Shown: piece after piece, positions 18,786 through 26,104 of the stretch
Layout: each line of letters begins with the position of its first letter
Position numbering within the stretch: position 1 is the stretch's first letter
Origin: Amycolatopsis sp. NBC_00345
GTDB lineage: Bacteria; Actinomycetota; Actinomycetes; Mycobacteriales; Pseudonocardiaceae
Direction of reading: 5' to 3'
Assembly (NCBI RefSeq): GCF_036116635.1
Contig: NZ_CP107995.1
Coordinates: 4,960,001 to 5,024,000 of the forward strand
DNA: 64,000 bases
Program-made: the position numbers and the translations under genes
The notes under the pieces: generated by a model
Database searches by the model: none
Seen by the model: the letters and a program-made list of their open reading frames with translations, nothing else
What the model was told of the DNA's origin: nothing

Positions 18786-19447
18786 CGATCGACTTCGACC
18801 GGTTCCGAGTCGACGGCACGAGCACTGTCCTCGACGTCGGCTGCGGAACCGGCCGGCACACCCGCGAAGCTCACCGCCGCGGCGCGAGGGCCATCGCACT
18901 CGATCTCGACGAAGTCGCGCTCAAAGGCATCGAGGACTGCTCCGTGGCGCTGCGGGCGGACGGCACCCGCCTTCCCCTGCCCGACGACTCCGTCACCCAC
19001 GTCATCCTGAGCGAAGTACTCGAGCACGTCCCCGGACACCACGCGATGGTCGCCGAAGCCGCACGAGTGCTCGCACCAGGCGGCCGGCTCGCGGTCAGTG
19101 TGCCGCGCCGCTACCCCGAGCAGATCTGCTGGGCCCTGTCGAAGGCCTACCACCAGGTCGACGGCGGCCACATCCGCATCTACCGCCGCCGGGAACTCGA
19201 GCGCCTGCTCACCGACGCCGGCCTCGAGGTCGAGAGCAGCCACCTCACCCACGGCCTCCACACCCCGTACTGGTGGCTCAAGTGCCTCGTCGGCGTCGAC
19301 CGCGAAACCCGGCTCGTGCGCCGTTTCCACGACCTGCTCGTCCACGAGATCATGACCGGTCCCTGGCCCAATCCGGCGATCGCCGCGCTCCTCGACCGCA
19401 TCGCCGGGAAGAGCCTCGTCCTCTACGCGCGCAGGCCGGTCCGGTGA
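18779..19447 (+). CDS. class I SAM-dependent methyltransferase
   Basis: The ATG at 18779 is preferred because AAGGA lies nine bases upstream; an ATG at 18770 is possible but sits directly on that site. About 222 residues. Motif I VLDVGCGTGRHT, an acidic residue after strand 2 (ALDLDEVAL), and VILSEVLEHVPGH give a complete SAM-binding Rossmann fold, followed by a Trp/Tyr-rich C-terminal part that should hold the acceptor. It overlaps the glycosyltransferase at its start and the toroid gene at its end (GTGA). Substrate unknown; context suggests a glycosylated lipid or a small molecule. Confidence 0.88.
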   Translation: MLTIDFDRFRVDGTSTVLDVGCGTGRHTREAHRRGARAIALDLDEVALKGIEDCSVALRADGTRLPLPDDSVTHVILSEVLEHVPGHHAMVAEAARVLAPGGRLAVSVPRRYPEQICWALSKAYHQVDGGHIRIYRRRELERLLTDAGLEVESSHLTHGLHTPYWWLKCLVGVDRETRLVRRFHDLLVHEIMTGPWPNPAIAALLDRIAGKSLVLYARRPVR

Positions 19448-20418
19448 TCGACACCGACGCCACCGCCGCCTTCATCCGCCGCACCCAGCAACCCGACGGC
19501 GCCATCCCGTGGTTCACCGGCGGCAAGCTCGACCCCTGGGACCACGTCGAAGCAGCGATGGGCCTCGACTCCGCCGGGTTTCACCGCGAAGCAGCCGCGG
19601 CCTACCGGTGGCTGGCCCGCACCCAGAACCCGGACGGCTCCTGGCACGCCGAATACCGCGACAGCCATCCCGTCGAACTCGCCCGCGACGCCAACTTCAC
19701 CGCCTACATCGCCGTCGGCGCGTACCATCATTTCCTGTCCACTCAGGACAGTTCATTCCTCGAAGAACTGTGGCCCACGGTCGATTCCGCGATGGCCTTC
19801 GTCCTCAGCATGCAAGCAGAGGACGGCGCCATCCGATGGCGCGAAAACCCGGACGGAACCTTTCAGTCCGAAAAACTCCTCACCGGCAACTGCAGCATCC
19901 ACCACGCCCTCACCACCGCGAACCGCATCGCCGGCCACCTGGGCCATGAACGTCCACAGTGGACTAGCGCCGCCGATCGGATACGCGACGCCGTGCTCCA
20001 CCACACCGGCAGCTTTCTCCCCAAGTCACTGGCCATGGACTGGTACTACCCAGTCCTCACCGGACTCCGGCCACTGCCGGACCTCGAACCACGCTGGAAC
20101 GTGTTCGTCCACCCGGAACGCGGCGTCCGCTGCGTCGACCACGAGCCATGGACAACGGGCGGCGAGACCGCCGAACTCGCCCTCGCCCTCGCCGCCCACG
20201 GCGACATCCCGCGCGCCACCGCACTCCTCGCCGCGGCCGAACACCTGGCAGCCGGCGACGGCTCATACTGGACCGGCCACAACTACGACACCGACACGAT
20301 CTGGCCGCGAGAACGCACCACCTGGACAGCCGGCGCGATCCTCCTCGCCCAGTCCGCCATCCACGGATCACCACCAGCCCTCGCCGTATTCGGCGCGAAA
20401 GCCTGCGCGCCAACGTAA
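19444..20418 (+). CDS. alpha/alpha-toroid (prenyltransferase/squalene-cyclase-like or glycosidase-like) protein
   Basis: GTG start at 19444, overlapping the methyltransferase stop by four bases; 324 residues. Repeated helical units carry QQPDGAIPWF, TQNPDGSW and MQAEDGAIRW motifs, the QW-like repeats of prenyltransferase/squalene-oxidase alpha-alpha barrels. The pattern is also compatible with a glucoamylase-type (alpha/alpha)6 glycosidase. The DXDD acid motif of true squalene cyclases is not seen, so cyclase activity is not claimed. No signal peptide. It belongs to the GT/MT/toroid trio downstream of the caspase-STAND gene. Exact reaction unknown. Confidence 0.75.
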   Translation: MIDTDATAAFIRRTQQPDGAIPWFTGGKLDPWDHVEAAMGLDSAGFHREAAAAYRWLARTQNPDGSWHAEYRDSHPVELARDANFTAYIAVGAYHHFLSTQDSSFLEELWPTVDSAMAFVLSMQAEDGAIRWRENPDGTFQSEKLLTGNCSIHHALTTANRIAGHLGHERPQWTSAADRIRDAVLHHTGSFLPKSLAMDWYYPVLTGLRPLPDLEPRWNVFVHPERGVRCVDHEPWTTGGETAELALALAAHGDIPRATALLAAAEHLAAGDGSYWTGHNYDTDTIWPRERTTWTAGAILLAQSAIHGSPPALAVFGAKACAPT

Positions 20419-20763
20419 CCTGGGCCGAGCATCAGACCGGCACCGAGCCGAGCGGGGTCTCGGTGGAAGACGCCCATCGCCTCGGCGACACCGCCGACAG
20501 TGATCTCCCCCACCTGATCGTGCCGAACATGCCGCCGTTCCGAACGCGAGACCAGCCGGGCTGACGGCACAGCACCGGCGGTGTTCGTGGCCCGATCGGG
20601 CCTCACCGGGGTTAACGGCCGGCCGGCGAACAACCAGGAGAACCGGCCCGAACCGGTCGAACCGGTGGATCTCGGCAGAGGCGGGATCATTCAGTCGACG
20701 ATGCCGACACCGTGCGGCGGCTCGTCGCCGAGCTGGCTCGACGAGGTCGGCTACGTCAAGTGC
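20419..20763. other. gene-free stretch between the toroid gene and an amidohydrolase scrap
   Basis: No frame here reads like a real protein on either strand, and no hairpin terminator stands out. It adjoins a gene fragment and is probably decayed coding DNA. Confidence 0.4.
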
Positions 20764-20952
20764 ATGTTCGACGGCGCCACCGCCAACGCCGCCGAAAAGG
20801 CCGGCAAACGGGACAGCATGGGCACAATCACCGTAGGCGAGGCGGCCGACGCGATCCTCTTCGACGCCGATCCGCTCACCGACATCACCCACCTCGCCGC
20901 CGCGCACCACCGCCGCGCCGTCATCAGCGCCGGGCACCTCGTCCACCGCTGA
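20764..20952 (+). pseudogene. amidohydrolase C-terminal fragment
   Basis: The last ~60 codons encode TANAAEKAGKRDSMGTITVG, then EAADAILFDADPLTDITHLA and VISAGHLV. This is the typical C-terminal end of imidazolonepropionase-type amidohydrolases, whose full length is about 400 residues. The metal-binding barrel is entirely absent, so this is a truncated relic. Confidence 0.7.
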
Positions 20953-21051
20953 GCCCGGGCGCGTGGTTCGTCACTGCGGGGCAACCAACCCGTTGCCGGC
21001 GCGTCAAGCCCTCGAGAACACGGTGTGTGCCGAAGTCGAGAGGGGTCTGCT

Positions 21052-22644
21052 GTGGACGGTCGCGATGAGGACCGGCTCGGGTCCTCACCCGGGCGAAGGC
21101 GGCCGGTGGACCCGCCGCGCGCCCGGCGCCGGCGGGGAGCGCGCCGCAGTGGCGCCGTGGTGGCCGGGGTCCTGTCGCTGCTGGTGCTGTGCCTGACGGG
21201 TTACGGCTGGGCGCAGTACCACAACCTGGTCTCGGGCCTGCACACCTCCGACGCGCTCGGCGGCGACACCAAATCGGCCAACGGGGACACCAACATCCTC
21301 ATCATGGGCCTGGACAGCCGGCTCGACGAGAACGGCAACGCGCTGCCGCAGGACATCTACGACGCGCTGCACGCGGGCGATCAGCAGGACGGCGGCAACA
21401 ACGCCAACGTCCTGATGCTGCTGCACGTCCCGGGTGACGGCAGCAAGGCGACCTCGCTGTCCATCCCCCGCGACGACTACGTCGACATCCCCGGCTGCCC
21501 GGACGGGCAGTGCAAGGGAAAGATCAAGCAGGCCTACGGACTGGCGTTCGACCAGAAGGCCAAGCAGCTGGTCAACCAGGGCGGCGACAAGAGCCAGCGC
21601 GAGCAACAGGAGCGCGAAGCCGGTCGCAAGGCCGAAATCGACACCGTGCGCCAATTCCTCGGCGGAGTCCCCGTGGACCATTTCGCCGAAGTCACCCTTG
21701 TCGCGTTCCTCCAGATCGCGCAGGTCGTCCAGCCGATTACCGTTTGTCTCAACGAAGACACCCAGGACAGCTACTCCGGCGCCGACTTCCACCAGGGCCG
21801 GCAGCAGGTCAACGCCGCACAGGCGGTGGCGTTCGTGCGGCAGCGCCGCGATGTGGTCCACCCGCAGCTGAACTTCACCGACCTCGACCGCGAGGTCCGC
21901 CAGCAGGCCTTCATCTCCTCCCTCGCCTATCAGCTCAAGCAGGGCGGGGTGTTCACCAACCCGTCCCAGCTGCAGGGCATCCTGAACGTGGCCAAGCAGA
22001 ACATGGCCGTCGACGCCGGCCTGGACCTGATGTCGTTCGCCGGGCAGGCCGCGAACCTGACCGGCGGCAACATCAGCTTCGTCACGCTCCCGATCGTCAA
22101 GTTCGGCAAGAACACGTCCGGGGAAGACGTCAACATCGTCGACGTCGCCCAGGTGCAGGGAGTGGTCCGGCAGCTGATCGGCGGCACCGCGCCCGCCCCG
22201 CCGTCGTCGTCCGCGCCGGCGAATGCCGGCGGCACCCAGCCGGCGCAGGGGACCGTGGATGTCGTCAACGGCACCAGCCGCACCGGGCTCGCCGCCACCG
22301 TCTCCCACGCGCTGGCCGCCAAGGGATACGCCGCCGGCACCACCTCCACCGACCCGCGCCACGTCACCAGAACCGTGGTCTACTACGGCAGCGGAGGCAG
22401 CACGTCCGCGTCGGCGGTGGCCAAGCTGCTGGGCGGGGTCACCACCGAGCACGATGCCACGGTGCCGGCCGGGCACGTCCGGGTGGTCATCGGCACCGCG
22501 TTCACCCCGCCGGCCGCGCTGGCCGCGGCCGGCGGGGGCGCCTCCGGCGGCCGGCCATCGGCACCGCCCGATTCCGGTGATGCCGGAGCGCCGGACGCCC
22601 CGCCCAACGGCCTGTCCGGCGGCGGCATCCCCTGCGTCAAGTAG
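21052..22644 (+). CDS. LytR-CpsA-Psr (LCP) family protein with LytR_C domain
   Basis: The GTG at 21052, preceded by GAGAGGGG, is preferred over an upstream in-frame ATG at 21025; 530 residues. There is an Arg-rich cytoplasmic N-terminus and one membrane segment (VVAGVLSLLVLCLTGYGW). The extracellular LCP domain follows, with NILIMGLDSR, SLSIPRDDYVDIPG and the Arg pair of VAFVRQRRD. A C-terminal LytR_C domain (about 400-480: GTVDVVNGTSRTGLAATVS) ends in a Pro/Gly tail. LCP enzymes move polyprenyl-linked glycopolymers onto peptidoglycan; in actinobacteria this means arabinogalactan or related polymers. It is a single-gene unit, convergent with a decayed dehydrogenase gene. Confidence 0.9.
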   Translation: MDGRDEDRLGSSPGRRRPVDPPRARRRRGARRSGAVVAGVLSLLVLCLTGYGWAQYHNLVSGLHTSDALGGDTKSANGDTNILIMGLDSRLDENGNALPQDIYDALHAGDQQDGGNNANVLMLLHVPGDGSKATSLSIPRDDYVDIPGCPDGQCKGKIKQAYGLAFDQKAKQLVNQGGDKSQREQQEREAGRKAEIDTVRQFLGGVPVDHFAEVTLVAFLQIAQVVQPITVCLNEDTQDSYSGADFHQGRQQVNAAQAVAFVRQRRDVVHPQLNFTDLDREVRQQAFISSLAYQLKQGGVFTNPSQLQGILNVAKQNMAVDAGLDLMSFAGQAANLTGGNISFVTLPIVKFGKNTSGEDVNIVDVAQVQGVVRQLIGGTAPAPPSSSAPANAGGTQPAQGTVDVVNGTSRTGLAATVSHALAAKGYAAGTTSTDPRHVTRTVVYYGSGGSTSASAVAKLLGGVTTEHDATVPAGHVRVVIGTAFTPPAALAAAGGGASGGRPSAPPDSGDAGAPDAPPNGLSGGGIPCVK

Positions 22645-22687
22645 GCCTGGCGGACCTCGGCCGGATCCGCCGCCCGCATGAGGCGGT

Positions 22688-23661
22688 TCAGAGCAGCTTG
22701 TCCTGGGTGATCGGCAGGTCCCGGACCCGGCGGCCGGTGGCGTGGTAGATCGCGTTGCCGATCGCCGCCGGGACGCCGGTCATCGGGCACTCGCCGAACC
22801 CCCGTGCGCCGAGCGCCGTGCTCACCGGATCCGGCTTGTCCACGAACAAAACCTCCAGTTCGGGCACGTCCGCGTTGACCGCGACCAGGTACGTGGACAG
22901 CGTCGGGTTGGCCACCCGCGCCGTCCGGTCGTCGTACCTCGTGTGCTCCATCAGCGCGGTGCCGATCCCCCAGGTCATCCCGCCGATCACCTGGCTGCGC
23001 GCGGTCTGCCGGTTCAGCACCCGCCCGCAGTCGTACGCGCCGACCACCCGGGTCACCCGGACCCGGCGGTACCGCGCGTCGACCCGGACCTCGACGAACA
23101 CCGCGCCGCAGCTGTTGCCCGGCTCGTTCATGCTCGACGCGGTGTTCTCCACCGGCGAGCCGTGTTTCGTGACCACGTCGCGGTAGCTGATCCGCCGTGA
23201 CCGGTCGGCCGCGGCGAACAGGTACCCGTGCTCGGTCACGACCTGGTCCGCGGTGAGCCCGTGCAGGGGTGAAGCGGGGTCGTCGATCGCCAGCCGGATC
23301 ACCGCGCCGCGCACCGCTTTCGCGGCCTTGTCCACCGCCCCGGTCACACTGGCCACCGTCCCCGAGGACTGGGACGAACCCGCCTGCGGGAAGTTCGAAT
23401 CGCCCAGCTGGAAATCGACCTGCGCCACCGGGATCCCCAGCCCCTGCGCGGTGACCTGGGTCATCACCGTGTGCGTCCCGGTGCCGATGTCCTGGGTGCT
23501 GCACTGCGCGTGCATTTCGGTGGCCATGCCCCAGCCGAACGCCTTGCCCGCCATGGCATACGCGTCGCGCGGCTACTTGCTGCTGAACCGCAGCCAGGTC
23601 GACGGGTTGACGTCGGTGTAGTTCCGCAGCCGCAGCTCCAGCGGGTCCACGCCGTCACCGG
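22688..23661 (-). pseudogene. xanthine dehydrogenase / aldehyde oxidase molybdopterin subunit, 3' fragment with in-frame stop
   Basis: The minus frame gives the C-terminal part of a XdhA/CoxL-type molybdenum subunit: GVDPLELRLRNYTDV, then FSSK, then an amber codon at about 23573-23575, continuing in the same frame with AYAMAGKAFGWGMATE, GTGTHTVMTQVTAQGLG, VGAYDCGRVLNRQTA and GARGFGECPMTGVPAAIGNA. The TAG is one change from a sense codon. Everything before about residue 420 of a normal ~730-residue subunit is missing; the sequence is replaced at about 23660 by an unrelated dehydrogenase fragment on the other strand. Confidence 0.85.
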
Positions 23662-24073
23662 ACTGGGAGCCGACATCGCGATCGACTTCCCGGCCGGTGA
23701 CTACGTGCCGCAGGTCCGCGCATGGGGCGGGGTGGACGTCGTGCTGGACACGGTGGACGGCGACACCCTTGCCCGCAGCGCGCAGGTCCTCGCCGACCGC
23801 GGCCGCGTGGTGTCCATCGTGGACATTCCCGAACCGCAGAACCTGCTCGCCGCGTGGAGCGTGAACGCGACCTACCACTTCCTCTTCGTCAGCCCCGGCC
23901 GGGCGAAGCTCGCGGCCCTCGGCCGACTGGTCGACCAGGGCAAACTCCGGCCGGTGATCGGCGCCGTGCTACCACTGGCCGACCTCACACAAGCACACAC
24001 CCTGCTGGAAGGCGGCTCAGCCGGCGGACGCCCACGCGGCAAGATCGTCGTCGCTGTGCACCCCCCGGATTGA
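23662..24073 (+). pseudogene. zinc-type alcohol dehydrogenase / quinone oxidoreductase, C-terminal fragment
   Basis: The plus frame reads LGADIAIDFPAGDYVPQVRA, GGVDVVLDTVDGDTL, VLADRGRVVSIVDIPEPQN and KLRPVIGAVLPLADLTQAH. This is the NADPH-binding and C-terminal part of an MDR-family enzyme. The N-terminal catalytic half is missing; homology starts abruptly where the xanthine dehydrogenase fragment begins on the opposite strand. It ends at a stop at 24071-24073. Confidence 0.8.
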
Positions 24074-24251
24074 TGCGGGCAGGGCGGCCTGGGGGAGGGA
24101 GACCAGGGGCCTGGGCTGAACGGCGACGGTGACGCCCCGGCGATCTCGCGCGCGACGTCCAGCCGCAAACCCCGGAGGACGGTCCCAGGCGACGACCCGT
24201 TATTGGACGATCGTCAAAATCGCCCTTAAATCGCCCCTGCCCCCGGACAGC

Positions 24252-24279
24252 AAAAAAGCCCAGGTCATTGACCTGGGCT
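24252..24279 (-). terminator. rho-independent terminator of tRNA-Asn
   Basis: A perfect 10-bp stem (AGCCCAGGTC, loop, GACCTGGGCT, 24257-24279) is followed, reading leftward, by six T. It begins just past the 3' end of the tRNA. Confidence 0.9.
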
Positions 24280-24282
24280 TTG

Positions 24283-24355
24283 CTCCCCCGCTTGGACTCG
24301 AACCAAGAACCCTCCGGTTAACAGCCGAATGCTCTGCCAGTTGAGCTACAGGGGA
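24283..24355 (-). tRNA. tRNA-Asn (anticodon GTT)
   Basis: 73 nucleotides with a complete cloverleaf. The acceptor TCCCCTG pairs with CGGGGGA, the D arm is GCTC...GAGC, the anticodon loop is CTGTTAA, and the T loop is TTCGAGT with a CTTGG/CCAAG stem. The discriminator base is G and CCA is not encoded. A terminator follows directly. Its 3' side faces the dehydrogenase gene debris. Confidence 0.95.
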
Positions 24356-24516
24356 TCATCGCTCTCAGTCGGATCGCTCCGGCTGATGGGGGAAACTTTA
24401 GCGCACGCCGTGGGCCACCCGAACAGGGCCCCCCTCCTCGCCGATCACCGCGGCCGGCGGCGGTTTGCTGGACAATGGAAAGTCGGGAGTCCGACTGACG
24501 AGAGGTGTGGCCGCCG

Positions 24517-24690
24517 ATGAAGAAGTTCCTGCTGGGTGTGGGCCTGGGGTACGTGCTGGGCACCAAGGCCGGCCGGGGACGGTACGAGCAGATCGTGCGC
24601 ACCTACCGCAAACTGGTCGACCATCCCATGGTCCAGGGCGCCGCCGGAGTGGCGCGCGCCAAGGTGAGCGAGAAGTTCGGCCGGCACTGA
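24517..24690 (+). CDS. small conserved actinobacterial protein, 57 aa
   Basis: The ATG at 24517 gives MKKFLLGVGLGYVLGTKAGR, then a basic helix (GRYEQIVRTYRKLVDHPMVQ) and AKVSEKFGRH. A GTG at 24505 would add MWPP and has a better-placed AGAGG, so the start is uncertain. It has a short hydrophobic N-terminal segment followed by an amphipathic basic helix, as in YtxH-like small membrane-associated proteins. Its role is unknown. The codon bias is that of a real gene. Confidence 0.65.
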   Translation: MKKFLLGVGLGYVLGTKAGRGRYEQIVRTYRKLVDHPMVQGAAGVARAKVSEKFGRH

Positions 24691-24750
24691 GGCGCCGGCC
24701 GGGCCCGGGGACACCGGGCCGGCCGGCAGTCAAAGCCCTGAGACCGGAGC

Positions 24751-25524
24751 TCAGGCGCGCGGAGGCGTCTGCGCGACGAAGAAGATGCGCCGGAACTCGA
24801 ACCACGTGGTGCCGTCCGGGCGGGGCGGGTAGGCGGCGTCGAGCAGGGGGGCGAGCTGCTCGCGGAACGCGGCCCAGTCCGCGTCGCCCAGTGCGGCGCG
24901 GATGGGGCGCAGCGCGGTGCCCGTGATCCACTCCAGCACGGCGCGCTCGCCGGACAGCCGCTGCATGTACGTGGTTTCCCAGGCGTCCACCGCGCAGCCC
25001 TCGTCGGCCAGCAGGTCGGCGTAGGCGTGCGGGGTGGCGACGGCATCGTCCTCGCGCAGGACCAGCGTGCCCAGCCGCGAGGACCACGCCGGCGAGCCCG
25101 CCAGCTCACGCGTGATGCGGTGCGAGGGCGCCCCGAAGTTGCCCGGCACCTGCACGGCCAGGAACGCCCCCGCCGGCAGCTGCCCGACCCACCGGCGCAG
25201 CAGGTCCTGGTGCCCCGGCACCCACTGCAGCACCGCGTTGGAGACGACCACGCCGGTGTCCGGCCGCGGCTCCCAGTCACGCACGTCGAGGACGTGGGCG
25301 TCGACGCCGCGAGAGCGGGCGGCGTCCACCATCTCCGGGGAGCTGTCGGACGCTTCGATTACCGCGCCAGGCCAGCGTTTCGCCAGGTCGACGGTGAGAT
25401 TGCCGGGCCCGCAGCCCAGGTCCACCACCCGGCGGGCGGCCGTGTCCGGGATGCGCCCGATCAGGTCGCCGAACGGCCGCGCGCGCAGGTCGGAGTAGTC
25501 GAGGTACTTGGCCGGATCCCACAT
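24751..25524 (-). CDS. tam: trans-aconitate 2-methyltransferase
   Basis: 257 residues. The start MWDPAKYLDYSDLRARPFGD is typical of Tam, followed by the SAM motif VVDLGCGPGNLTVDLAKRWP (about 33-52), SDSSPEMVDAA, VSNAVLQWVPGH and the C-terminal TTYMQRLSGERAVLEWITGT. Tam uses SAM to methylate trans-aconitate, a damaged citrate-cycle intermediate that inhibits aconitase. GGAGGTGG precedes the ATG. Two tandem palindromes lie 25-53 bases upstream, indicating tight control of this gene. Confidence 0.9.
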   Translation of the reverse strand: MWDPAKYLDYSDLRARPFGDLIGRIPDTAARRVVDLGCGPGNLTVDLAKRWPGAVIEASDSSPEMVDAARSRGVDAHVLDVRDWEPRPDTGVVVSNAVLQWVPGHQDLLRRWVGQLPAGAFLAVQVPGNFGAPSHRITRELAGSPAWSSRLGTLVLREDDAVATPHAYADLLADEGCAVDAWETTYMQRLSGERAVLEWITGTALRPIRAALGDADWAAFREQLAPLLDAAYPPRPDGTTWFEFRRIFFVAQTPPRA

Positions 25525-25548
25525 GAGACGTCCACCTCCGCAGTAAAC

Positions 25549-25577
25549 AGTACGACTGTACTGAGTACGAGCGTACT
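25549..25577 (-). promoter_or_regulatory. tandem operator-like palindromes upstream of tam
   Basis: Two copies of AGTAC-N4-GTACT occur at 25549-25562 and 25564-25577, 15 bp centre to centre. A TGTTTACTG stretch on the tam side could serve as -10. The pattern fits two repressor dimers, TetR-type in spacing. Confidence 0.65.
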
Positions 25578-25578
25578 G

Positions 25579-26103
25579 CTAGCTCTGCGGACCCGCCAGC
25601 TTCTCCGCGACCTCCTCGGCGATGGCCGAGACCAGCGCCGGGTCCGTGCCCGGGTCGGGGCGCACCTGCAGCACCGTGCCGTCGTGGCCGGGCACCTTGC
25701 GCTGCACGAACCAGGCGCCACCGCCGGGCAGCTCGTGGCGGTGGCGCGTGCGCACCGAGCCGTCGACGCGCAGCCGCACCTGCTGCGGCACCTTGCCCGG
25801 GTCCGGCAGCCCGAACCGCACCGGCTCGAGGTCGCTCAGCACGACGACCCCGCCGGCCCGCTCGGTCTCCGCCGACTCGGTGAGCGTGAACACGCCGTCG
25901 GCCCAGCTCGCCTTGCCCACGAGATGCCAGCCGACGCGCCGCGCGCCGCCATCGCCGTCCGGGAACCACAGGCCGAGCGACGTGACGACCAGGTGCCCGC
26001 CGCCCTCGACCGCCGCCACGGCGATCACGTTCTCACCCGGCTCCGGGTGCCCCGGGAAGCCCTCGGGGAGACCGTTTCCGAAGATCCGGCTCAGCCAGCC
26101 CAT
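25579..26103 (-). CDS. conserved hypothetical protein, 174 aa
   Basis: It begins one base after the dnaG stop, so it is very likely co-transcribed with dnaG. It is soluble, beta-rich and without a signal peptide. It starts MGWLSRIFGNGLPEGFPGHP, contains VIAVAAVEGGGHLVVTSLG, and ends in an acidic helix (ALVSAIAEEVAEKLAG). I recognise it only as an actinobacterial companion of dnaG; no catalytic motif or known domain is visible. Confidence 0.75.
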   Translation of the reverse strand: MGWLSRIFGNGLPEGFPGHPEPGENVIAVAAVEGGGHLVVTSLGLWFPDGDGGARRVGWHLVGKASWADGVFTLTESAETERAGGVVVLSDLEPVRFGLPDPGKVPQQVRLRVDGSVRTRHRHELPGGGAWFVQRKVPGHDGTVLQVRPDPGTDPALVSAIAEEVAEKLAGPQS

Positions 26104-26104
26104 C

